From NCBI GenBank assembly GCA_009746045.1, contig RPFO01000156.1:4653591-4717590 (forward strand): a stretch of 64,000 nt of DNA. Reading direction: 5' to 3'. Each line of letters opens with the position of its first letter. Within the stretch, counting starts at the first letter, position 1. Source of the stretch: Mesostigma viride. Lineage: Eukaryota > Streptophyta > Mesostigmatophyceae > Mesostigmatales > Mesostigmataceae. The notes beneath the pieces were generated by a model. It was not told where the DNA came from, did no database searches, and saw only the letters and a list, made by a program, of their open reading frames with translations. This document shows, in pieces, positions 1 to 9,542 of the stretch. The translations under genes and the position numbers were made by a program.

Positions 1-297
1 ATGGTTGTGGTTGTGGTTGTGGTGGCAATTTTTGCAGTGCAACGATGGCCAGGGAGCCGAGTTGTTAGGCAGATATACAGGGAAAAAGAGTAGGGCAGTG
101 GTCTGAGCGGAAACATAAGAGGACGAGCAGGAAGGGGAGGGAAAGAAGAGGACACTAGCATGTAGGATACAAAGCTGCAGGGGCTAACACAAGAGAGATG
201 CTTAGAAGGCAGCATTGTTCACATGATTGATTAGTCAGACACAATCCAGTGAGGGGCTCAATATGCCCTGGAAAGAATGTTTACAGAAACATTAAGA
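1..297. other. window edge, no gene recognised
   Basis: Short low-information sequence at the left edge. A TGGTTG-type run occupies the first 25 bases. No coding exon or known repeat family is recognised. Confidence 0.4.
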
Positions 298-427
298 CCC
301 CCACCCCCACCCCCACCCCCACCCCCACCCCCAACCCCCACCCCCACCCCCACCCCCACCCCCACCCCCACCCCCACCCCCACCCCACCCCCACCCCCAC
401 CCCCACCCCACCCCCACCCCACCCCTC
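298..427. repeat. (CCCCCA)n microsatellite
   Basis: A nearly perfect hexanucleotide CCCCCA array with a few CCCCA units. It opens long artificial reading frames on both strands (Pro/Thr/His on plus, Gly/Val on minus), which should not be taken as genes. It is not a telomere repeat of the known TTTAGGG or TTTTAGGG types. Confidence 0.95.
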
Positions 428-1150
428 TTGGACCACCCTGTGGCATTATTCTTCAACAGATATGCACTACCACTTCAGGTCTGCTAGCGCGCCAACCTGC
501 GTCAAGAAAACCTACTGCCCCTCACCCACATTCCACCCCACCCCACCCACAAACAATGCACATGTCCCAGGAAGACTACCGACCCAACCAGACAAGAGTC
601 CCGCCCATGCAAGAAGCATGCCCCAGGCGCACTAGACCCAGAACACAGGAGCAGATCAAGAAGGCAAAACTCTGCCGGTTGTGGCGCCATGCAGGGCATG
701 AGCAGCTCGGGATGGGTCACAGAGTCATAATAGCGAATGCCAGGTATGAGACAAGCTGCCATACGCACTACATCGACAAGAAACCTCAGTGCAGGCATGG
801 GATCTGCGACCACAGAATTTCCGTTATGGGAAATCTTTCTTGGCGCGAAGCCACACACAGGAAAGCCGCAGCCGACTTTGTGCCGCGTGTCTAACGGGTG
901 GGCGGCCTACGGCCCTGATGAATCAGTGCCAAAAACATAGCCCGAATTTTACATGCCAGAAATTCATTGACGTTCAGGGTGGGGGGTAACTGCGCCCTTT
1001 TATTAGCAACTTGCACCGAGGTACGCATACCAAACTTCCCAGGAAACGCCGGTGAACTGCTGGACTGGATCGCATCGACGTGTGAGGGTGTCAAATAGCA
1101 CAAGCATCTTACAGCGCACGCGACCAAGATTCCCGGGAGGTACCACGTAC
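428..1150. other. downstream part of receiver-like gene or intergenic
   Basis: This stretch lies downstream of the two recognisable receiver exons on the minus strand. Further exons of that gene would be expected here, but I could not identify the rest of the receiver fold (the Thr/Ser and Lys strands) in any frame, so I leave it unassigned. Confidence 0.3.
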
Positions 1151-1597
1151 CCACAACAGGAGGAAATAAGCGGTTTGCTCTGCATCGTTGTAGCAGCTTC
1201 AGGCAGCCGCTGTCTGCAGCGTCTGCGAGGACCACGTCGTAATCCTGCGGGCGCGCGTCGACAAGCTCGATGGTCGCATCCCCGCTTGTGCATGCGGCCA
1301 CTGTAATAACCAAACATTCGGGCGCACAAAATTATACCAACAGAACAGTCAGTCCCGCATTCGAAATCATCAATCATACTAATCTGAAGGCACCTCTCGA
1401 CGGAGATGCGCCTGCATGCGAGAGGAAACGTGCAGATCTTCAGGGAAAAAGGATTGTTGATCCAACGCACCATCATACCGGCACTCGCGCAGAAGGGACG
1501 CGACCACACCGGAGTTCTCCCCACCCTCCACAAGTAAAACACGAGCGGCCTTCCCGCCTTCCATCGCCCAATCAAGACCTTGTTGTCGTTCACCCAT
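1151..1597 (-). CDS. receiver-like (pseudo-response-regulator-like) protein, 5' exons
   Basis: Two exons are visible on the minus strand. Exon 1 (1597-1471) starts at ATG 1597 and contains ARVLLVEGGEN and SLLRECRYD, matching beta-1 and helix-1 of CheY-type receiver domains. It ends in phase 1 at a GTGCGT donor. Exon 2 (1300 to about 1151) follows TTATTACAG and resumes in frame with a Val, then IELVDARPQDYDVVLAD and GCLKLL, matching helix-2, beta-3 and helix-3. The Asp of VLAD sits at the usual phospho-acceptor position. The acidic pair of strand 1 is replaced by Glu-Gly-Gly-Glu, so phosphotransfer may be altered, as in plant pseudo-response regulators. That analogy is inference. The exon 2 donor is either G/GTACGT (exon end 1151) or GTGGGT (exon end 1155). 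Later exons, any DNA-binding domain and the C terminus were not found. Sure of the receiver fold, less sure of the family. Confidence 0.72.
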
Positions 1598-3182
1598 TGT
1601 TCCGTGCTCGATGGCTCGCTATGCACGATCTGGCCCTTGTCTTGTGCTCCTGGTACAAGCGATCTCGGCGTTGCGGTGGATACTTTCGAGTGATTTTTTC
1701 GGACGATTTCGACGCTTCTTGGCCGCTCGTCGGGAGCTTTGTCAGTGAGCTTCCGAAATCGTGAGGCCGACGATCAGCATCTGTACGGACAGAATCAAAC
1801 CGGACCAACCATGGATCAGAAAAAAGTCTCTACAAAATATCTAGGCAACAGTGAAATGTTAACCCCATTCTGGAGACCCACCTCGTGGATGGCCAGGATG
1901 GCGACTTCGACTTGAGGCAGCCCTGATATTTTCGGGCCCATCCGGATTTTTTCGATAATTTCCGTTTCCCCGATTTTTTCCACAGGTTTTGGCAGTCGCA
2001 CCTCGGATTGGTGGTTCGGGGAAGGCCACGGCCGGGCTTTTTATCCGGGTCGTCCGTTGCAGATAATCTTTTCCGCCGTGCCGCTGCGCTTTTCGGGTAA
2101 GTGGGTATTTTCATTATCCAATGATTAACCAGAGATGTAAAATGGAGAATAAGTATCAGCCGCTGCGCTTTTTGCTTGCTTGCTTCCCCACAGTTCCGTG
2201 AGAAAAAGTCGTCTTTCCGTCTCCAGCCGTATTCAAAGCAGCCTTTTCCTCGTAGGGTGCCGTACGTCAGAGACCTTTTCTCACAAAGCGTCAATGCCAG
2301 TCAGCGAGCCAGCGAGACATGCCAGCATTCCGTTTGAAACAAAAACGAATCCTAAGGGGCACCCAGCACACCAGCAGCCACCCGCGATTGGAGTTTCGCG
2401 TCACCGATAGTTTTTTGCCAACGGACGTTCGTACCGCGTACGCAATCCAAGTGGTCAGGCCTTGGCAGGAACAGACACTAGGATACGCAATCCAAGTGGT
2501 CAGGCCTTGGCAGGAACAGAAACTAGGATAGTCCGGCCAGCGGTTCTCCATCGGTTATTTCGACCACAACACGAGGTATCACATCGTATACCGTGGCCAA
2601 TAGCCAGCCACCATAATCTCGGTAAATCGGGCTACTGTATCTCGGGCTACACGACAAATCTCACGTAGTGAATCTCTTGCATTGCACTAGGCTGCCGGCC
2701 TCATTCGGGCTCCAGACCCTTGATTATTCCCTACCGGTGCCACGCGGCCACGGATGACGCAGACGGCAATCACAGAGAAACCCGGTGCTCGCGGCAGCCT
2801 AAGTGCCGACACGTGTCCAGAATTAGATCAGTTGAGAATCTTGGGATCGAGTAACTCGTGGACATCCACATCGAGGCGACACGTGGCGAGATAGCCAAGA
2901 AAGTGGAATTGCCTCGCACGTGCAAACCGTAGCTTTGGCTAGTCTTGACAATGTTACAAGCAGAATCTCTGGCATCGAGAACACCGAAGACCTCCACGTG
3001 GCGACGATGTGCAAGTGCAAATTGTAGTGCACTGCGCAGGTCCAAACTAGAAGAGGCGACCGACTTTGCCACCGTCAACGCAACACTCACTTAGTGGTCG
3101 TTTTGGATGTCTTTCTGGTGACAAATTATCCCCAGTCGTTGCAGCTGCCTCCTTTGGTATATTGAGAACTGAAATTTTCGCC
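1598..3182. other. intergenic region between divergent genes
   Basis: Region between the minus-strand receiver-like gene and the plus-strand secreted-protein gene, so it probably holds both promoters. It contains a copy of a dispersed motif (CGGGTAAGTGGGTATTTT at about 2093-2110) that recurs at 15.6, 15.7, 18.7, 21.3 and 21.8 kb, and a 45-bp tandem duplication. No exon was recognised. Confidence 0.5.
2439..2528. repeat. 45-bp tandem duplication
   Basis: Two adjacent copies of a 45-bp unit beginning TACGCAATCCAAGTGGTCAG and ending ACTAGGA. They differ at one base (cagaCact versus cagaAact). Recent local duplication in a promoter-proximal intergenic region. Confidence 0.9.
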
Positions 3183-6100
3183 ATGAAGCCCTGTCGCGGT
3201 ACGCAGCAAGTTTGGCTCTGCGTGTGCCTGGCATTGGCAGTCGTCCATGGCACTGCAGGGCAGGCATTTGACGCAAGCCAATGGACCGCATTGACGGCTA
3301 ACCCAACTGCACACAGCCCCCTCTACGAGGAGTGGCGTGAAACACGCCCCCACGTGTTCTGGGCGGAAGGCCCAGGCCAGCACATGGGCCAGGTCTGCGA
3401 CGTCTGGCGCACCCCGGAGACGACCGAGTGGCCGCTTGTGGACCAATGGGAAGGATGCGCAAGTAAGGACTGCCAGAAGGATGCACCGCCAGCCTGAACT
3501 TTAAAACCATTCCTTTTTCTTGCATTCCACAATACAACCTCGAATAGGAATTACAACGCCCCTTGCAAAGTGTGTTTGGTTGGGGGCCCCGAGCTGCCGA
3601 AGCGCGTGCGTACCGAGCGCGTGTGCGCGCGACGGTTGGCGTGGCATGGACGAGGTGACCTGCCTGCTGGCTAGGCTTTTCAGCTCGTTATCTAACTCCA
3701 ACATCTAAACTGTACGCACCGCGTGCATTTTCCTTCCATGTCCCTCTCGGCCTCACCGTGCTGTCCCAGCCCTCTTCTTGTCCGAAGTCCAGGGCAACTT
3801 CACGGTGAAGAACCTGCCCGCCAACCAGCAGAACAACTTCCACAACACCCAGAAATACAAGGTAAGTGGCCCAGCTGAATCCGTATGCCGTCCCACGTTC
3901 TCCTTCTTTCATGGGTTATTCCAGTCATGCCCTTTCCTTTGTCCATTAATTCAAGGTAATCCACCACGCCTTCTGCCACCTGATTACCGCATACTTGTGG
4001 GCATCAGGGCGGGTATGCATACATGCCACAGGGTTCCACCATCATTGTGAACAAATACAAGGTGGTTGGCGTGCCGTTTTCATGTCAGCTGGTAGTTGGA
4101 AGGATGCCGCGTCCCAAATGGCCCGTACAAATGTGGCATGCTACTACAACGGTCACGTGCACAGTAGAAGGGTCAGGTTCACAGTATCAGGAGCATGCCA
4201 CTGGTTCTATTAAAAAGAAAATCTTCTGCCACCTCCATATGATATGCATGCTGCAGTTCACTGTAGCAAAAGTACTGCTCTATACTGTAGCATGTTTGCT
4301 GCATGATACTTTCGCATGTGTGCTGCTGTGTACTGTCACATGTTTGCTGCACTATACTGTAGCGTGCTTGCTGCACTATACTGCAGCATGTTAACTGCCA
4401 TATGCTGTCAAATGTTTGCTGCTCTGTACTGTAGCATGTTTGTTGCACTGTACGTGCCACGACAATTCTGCCATCCCCGCCTTGACCTGTCCTTGCACCC
4501 GACCGACAGCCTTCACCCCTTTGTCTACTGTCCAATGTCTCATGGCCGCACCGTGCCTCTGCCCCATGTGCACAAAAACATCGGCCTGAACTGTACATGT
4601 TACGTCTGCCAGAACGCCTGGTCCTTCAACAAGCCCCTGGGCTTCAAGGACGATGCGCTGCCCATTCCCGGCACAGACATGGACGCGACCTGCTACATCT
4701 TCATGCTGAACGGGACGTACCAGATCGGGTACGAGGAGGGTGACGGCGACAGCATTGTGCCCTGCAACCCGACCCAGGGTGGCTTCCCCTTTACGAACGC
4801 CATGCTCATGACGGCCACGCGTGAGGAGCTGCAGGTGAGTACCCAGTGGCCCTGTGCACTAACTACACATTACCAGTGATACTGTGATAGTTTTATATTT
4901 TTATCTGGACCGGCATGTGTCCCTCTCTATTGATTGTTTTATATGATCGTCATTAGTTTAGTCATCTAGTTTTGTTAAGTATACACGCAGTCCAATCAGG
5001 CAGCCGTATACAATAATCTTTGAGGTTATTCGCATCATATCAAGGAGACAACCAGCGCTGAGGATGGTGGCATCGCATGGTGGGTGGCTCTCCTGTTTTG
5101 CGACCCTTCTTACCTGTCCGCACCCTTCCTGGCCCTGGGATATATATCCTTTGTTCCTTACTCGGCAAAAGACTCACCAGCATGAACAAGGAAAAAACCA
5201 TTTATACGTTTTTGAGCTTGTCATGCCGTGTGCTTCCTTTTGAGTTGCCTCATCGCCCTATCAGCTGGCATGTCCGGCACTTCAGACATTGTATGTCTTA
5301 TCTTATCCCCTGGCTCTGCTTTTATTCTTTCCTCCCTCCTGATGTGCCATGTCTGGTGTGCTTTTCCCTCCCTGCGCCACGGCCTCTGGAAACCCTCCGT
5401 TGTGAATTGCGCCACAGGAGTACTGCAACATGTGCTACCAGGCGACCTGCTCCAAGGCCTACTCCCACGACCCTCGCAGCTGCGGGAGTGGGTACTCGGT
5501 CGGCCAGGGCAGTGGCGTGGTGGTCAACGTGTCCCTGCAGGCGACGCCCGCGTACCACTGCCACCTGACCATGTCAAACGACGGCGCGTGCGAGTACGTG
5601 CAGTACAAGCAGCACGAGACCGCACGCCAGTATTACATGCCGTCTGCAGTCATCTGCGGGTGGCAGAACCTCAAGGACTTCAAGGTGATGGACTGTGACT
5701 GCACGCTCGTTGCGGGCACCGACAACGGCTGCGGTGTCGTTGAGTGCTGGAAGATGGCTGCCGAGGGGATCGCGTGCGGGAACTGTAACGGATGCCAGAA
5801 CAGCGATGCTCGTGAGTATATCTTTGGCCTCTATGACCCCGGCTCGTGGCAGACCGACGCCTTTTACCACGGTTCGTGCGGCCTCGCCCGCTACCTGCGT
5901 GGTACCCAGCCCAACAGCACCGCGCACAAACAGGCCGAGCGGATGTGCGCGGAGGCGATCTTGTGCCCGCAGCCGCAGAACTCGACGGCCACGATCAACC
6001 TGACCCAGAACCAGTGCGCTCTCTACTGCCAGATGGCGAATGCTGGTGAGAAGTTGGCTAATGACTTCCGCTGCCCGCTCCCTAACCCCGCGCGCCGGCT

Positions 6101-6212
6101 GCTCGAGGTCAGCGAGGGTTCTGCATTTGACGGGATTAAGACGGACATGGCCAGCGCCGAGGTGGTGCTCCCTAAGAAGGACAACGCCTGGTCTCGCCGT
6201 ATGAGGTTTTGA
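3183..6212 (+). CDS. secreted cysteine-rich protein of unknown function (multi-exon)
   Basis: Start ATG 3183 opens a signal peptide (MKPCRGTQQVWLCVCLALAV, cleavage probably near TAGQ). Exon 1 is 3183-3462 (phase 1). Exon 2 is 3770-3861, after TGTCCCAG and before GTAAGT. Exon 3 begins at 4008 after GCATCAG and includes GYAYMPQGSTIIVNKYK; its donor is not resolved. Exon 4 is 4510-4834, ending at GTGAGT. Exon 5 is 5418-6212, with stop TGA. Phases agree between exons 1-2, 2-3 and 4-5; the 3-4 junction is the weak point. The mature protein is rich in Cys, often as CxxC (CNMC, CTCYVC, CGNCNGC), and has many N-x-S/T sites (NFT, NGT, NVS, NST, NLT). A basic RRLLE stretch lies near the C terminus. Extracellular or lumenal location is inferred from the leader, cysteines and sequons. 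I recognise no family. A TGTAA possible polyadenylation signal lies at 6659. Confidence 0.75.
4250..4455 (+). repeat. 24-bp degenerate minisatellite in an intron
   Basis: About eight diverged copies of a roughly 24-bp unit around TGCTGCACTATACTGTAGCA. It lies in the intron between exons 3 and 4 of the secreted-protein gene and creates a false Cys/Leu-rich frame on the plus strand. Confidence 0.85.
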
Positions 6213-7064
6213 GCTAGGCCAGGAAGTTTTGCTGGCCAGGCTGGTCAGCAGGCCGCAGCTGGTCTTTTGTGACGGCTAGGAGACCTTTCCCTGCTGTGGA
6301 TCGAGATTCACACCCTGCATTATGGGTGACTTGTGGTCTTGAGGGCAGAGTGGAGTCAGAAGGTGTCTTCTTGGCTAAACGCCGGGCTGTGTGCGGCGGT
6401 GAAGGCCACAGGAATTCTTTGACCTTGACATTCTTTTTTCGAAGCACACAACATGTGGGTGCACGCACATTCGTTATTTGTTTTGACTTTTCCCCAGTGT
6501 ACTTGGTCAGGCACGATTGCTCTAGGGCTGAGTTGCTACTCAAGAGTTTGCTTCCATCTGCGCTGGGCTCATGGCAGGGATCAAGGGCCGGTGATGTGAA
6601 GTGTGGCTTTGGGTGGCTGCAGTGATGTCCAAGGAACAGTGTGGTACCAAGCAGTGAGTGTAAAATGTATACTAGATTGTGTACTTCGATGGTTTCTTCA
6701 TTTTTTTACGGCGCGTATTGTGTCTGCTATTCTTTGGGCTGGGCACGTGGCATAAATTAAGGTGCTTGCAGCTGCTTGCACAAACCCCATTTAAGGGGGC
6801 ACCCCACGATGTTTACCCCATTCATTTTAATATTGAATGATTAAAGAAATTTGTTATTTTTTGAGCGATGTGTGTTCACATAGTTTGTCACCCAGATCGA
6901 TGAGATGAAGTGACATGTATATCTATATAGGTGTGTAGATATTAATCGATCTAGGTACTAATGAACTCCCAAGAATGATTTGGTGGGTTTTGAGCATTCA
7001 TGCTCTTTGATAGCCGGCAGAGCTTGAGTCTTCCTCCTTGATGGCTCCCGCGTCCCTTACCGGC
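6213..7064 (+). other. 3' UTR and intergenic
   Basis: Follows the stop codon of the secreted-protein gene. TGTAA at 6659-6663 is a candidate polyadenylation signal of the type used in volvocine algae. The rest is AT-richer and holds no recognised gene. Confidence 0.4.
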
Positions 7065-7350
7065 CTAGCGTGAGGCTGCTGGGCAGCGTGCTACCCAGCC
7101 CATAAGTGCGCGGCTGATGTACGTTGAGAATCGCATCTCCCTGGCCTGGAACGGTCTCCGCCAATACCGGTAACAGGGCCTTTCATCTGTCACCGGCCCT
7201 GGGGCAGGCACAAGAAAGCAGGACATGTTCAAGGTCCTGGTTCTCCCGGTGCTCACTCAGTTACGGCGCCCGGCGCTGTAACTGAGACGTGCACATGAAC
7301 GGCCCTCACCGACGCACTTGAGAAGAAGCTGGACGCCGGTGCGGTCACCA
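7065..7350 (+). pseudogene. degenerate LINE ORF2 C-terminal remnant
   Basis: Plus-strand frames give YVENRISLAWNGLRQYR, then MFKVLVLPVLT, then LEKKLDAGAVT, interrupted by stops and frameshifts. The order matches the post-RT region of the LINE at 38.1 kb (RRKRILFKALVLSILLYGCG then QLDGTVT). It is an old, inactive fragment. Confidence 0.6.
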
Positions 7351-7569
7351 ACAAATCATGATGTTTGTTACCATCTGTCTCCCACTCTCCCTCCATGCCA
7401 CAGGTCTTCCTACAGATGGCCACGCGGCTCGGGCCACGGTCTTCGCGTCTAGCTCTTCAGTTGAGCAGACAACTACCCTAGTCCTTCCCACGACCGACGT
7501 TGGATTGGCAGCCATGCGTCCAGGAGTAGCGGTTGTCTCACAAGCCAACACAGACGGCCGAACTGGTAG

Positions 7570-8560
7570 GATTGAATTAATTAAGAACATAGCTCCGTGC
7601 CAAATCAGAATAGCTCCGTGGGGAGCATATGTAACACAGCATATGTAACACATATCCGGCTGAGAAGGGGCATATGGGTCAGTCTGGGCTACAACCTGCA
7701 GGTGGAGGATGTAAACTGCCACCTACACTGGGTGCACAATGTGCACCTGCACCACCATGATGAATCATACCTAAAAAAAAGGCCTGCATGACATGGGGTG
7801 GAAGATGATTATGGCTAGGCTATAGCTGGAGCATGGCATCTCAGCAGAGAGTAACTCTCTGCATCCATGGGCAAAGCATGACTAAATACTCCAAAGCTAA
7901 TGCATTGGCGGGTGTGAGCCCGTCGCGTAGGCATACATGGCCACGTCACTAAGCTTTACTAGTCTACACTACTGCTATGTAGTGCCCTAGGCTGGGGTGG
8001 CTGGGGTGGCTGGGGCGGCAGGGGTCGCCTGCCAGGGCTTGTGGGCGACGTAGATGTCCGCCCCTCTCCAGTAGACCGGCTTCTTCCCTGCCGTCTGCCG
8101 GAGCTGGAGGTAGGTTGGCCATAGCTCCCGTCGCCCTTGTTGCTGCGTCCGAAGATCAAGTCGTCCTCCAGCGTGTAGGAGGTCCCCCCAAGCCGCTTGG
8201 GGGGACCGGCTTGCGACGCTTGAGGAACTCCATCTTTTCCCCCATGGTGTCGAAGGTGAGGAGCACGGGGCATGGGCCAGCCTTATCCCGCGAGCGGGGA
8301 AGGCGGGTCACCCCCCGGCCGCGGCTTGCCCTTAACCCAGTGAGAGCCATGGGGACCATGCAGGATGTTGTTCTCAAGCGCCTGGGCAAGGGTTGCATGT
8401 GGAGGTCTCCCGTCCTGCGGCTGGTCGAAGTGCTTGACTATGACGTTAAGGCTGCACTTGTCGAGCTCACACACGAACAAGAAGAGGTGGCAGAAGATTG
8501 TCCAGGCCCACACGCCAGCCTGTGGGCCGAAGCCCCCTCCCCCCAAGCGGAAGGGGCACT
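7570..8560 (-). mobile_element. LINE family A copy 1: ORF1p C-terminal domain plus 3' UTR
   Basis: Minus-strand frames give HFDQPQDGRPPHATLAQAL, GPCPVLLTFDTMGEKMEFLK and LEDDLIFG, resembling the C-terminal domain of L1-type ORF1p (nucleic-acid chaperone). The ORF is broken by at least two frameshifts. To the left lies the 3' UTR shared with copies at 13.8, 39.0 and 56.2 kb, with signatures CTCTGCTGAGA, CACCTGCACC and a terminal CATAT/CTCCGTGGGGAG block. 5' truncated. Like the other A copies, the ORF1-like segment runs directly into a 3' UTR with no ORF2 between. Confidence 0.7.
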
Positions 8561-8654
8561 TTGCTGAGTAGCGTAGTTAGGGTTTTTTCTAGACTAGATA
8601 GCTTAGAGTTAGCTTAGTTCAGTTCCACGGCTTCGCCCACCTCCATCCATCCAG

Positions 8655-8712
8655 CAAGGAATATGTGCTACATGATCTCCCAACGGAGTCATGTTATAAT
8701 TTAATTCAATTT
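8655..8712 (+). mobile_element. LINE family A 3' end fragment
   Basis: A short match to the extreme 3' end of family A: TATGTGCTACATGATCTCCC then AACGGAGTCATGTTATAATTTAA. Compare GCTACATATACTCCCAACGG at 14.18 kb. It ends in an AATTCAATTT tail. Confidence 0.7.
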
Positions 8713-8919
8713 GATTTACTTTTGTCGAGCTTGGCCTCCTCGCGGAGGTCGAGCATCTGCTGCTTGAGCTGGGCAGCGATCGGATGGCGGAGGTGGTGGT
8801 GGTAGTGTGGTTCATCAGCATGGCTGCTCAGGTCTGGGTGGGAGGTGCATCGCCGGCATGCAGGGCCAGCAGGGGCTGGCCGCGGGCGGCGATGCATGTC
8901 CTTCACCGCCTGGGCATGA

Positions 8920-9542
8920 GTGTACTTCACCCACTGTACGACGGTGGCCGGGGTCAACGAGCAGTTGGACCGTGTTGCAGCCGCCTATGAGGCGGCCGGC
9001 TTGCGGCAGAAGGTCAGCAAAGTGGTTCGGGCGACCGCGGATCAAAAGAGTGTGCACGCAGTTGGGGTGATACACCAGCGGGACGGGACCGTCACGCCTG
9101 TGCCGGAGCGTGTATCCAAGGTCATCGCAGACACGGAGCGGATTCTGGCGCGTGGGTTTGTCTTTTACCGCGAGCTGAGCTCTGTTGTTGGCAAATGGGT
9201 GTGGATGCAGCTCATTTGCCGCCCTCTGCTATCGGTGTGGTCTGAGACTTACCGGCTGATTGCCCTCATGGAGCAGTCCTCCCTGCGGCGCCGGTGGGTG
9301 TTGCCCCGGCAAGTTCGGGCCGAGTTGGAGGCCGCGGTGTGTCTGGCACCTTTCATGCGGGCCATGCGGGCTCGCCCCCTCTCCCAGCAGGTGGTTGCGA
9401 CGGATGCGAGTAGCTCGGGGGCGGGTGTGGTGTACCAGGACCTGCCTTCCGCTACGTGTGCGCGCCTTGCAGCCTGTCGGGAGGCTCGTGGGTGGCAGAC
9501 AACGGCCCTCCCCACGGATGCTGACTGGAGCGTGGAGCGGCC
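8920..9542 (+). pseudogene. RT thumb and first part of RNase H (PAT-like element)
   Basis: In-frame segment with AGVNEQLDRV and the SVHAVGVIHQRDGTVTPVPE region typical of DIRS-group RT ends, then YRELSSVVGKWVWMQ (connection helix), then RNase H strand 1 VVATDASSSGAGVVY with catalytic Asp at residue 162 of this frame. The frame then runs out of homology: the rest of RNase H continues in a different frame at 9543, so a frameshift lies at about 9531-9542. The YxDD palm is absent upstream (VYFTHC follows a stop). Whether the shift is a mutation or a programmed slip is unknown; mutation is likelier. Confidence 0.75.

Noticed and set aside
298-427. (CCCCCA)n as subtelomere
   Set aside because: Hexamer is not a known algal telomere unit, and a normal gene follows within 1 kb. 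More likely a simple microsatellite.
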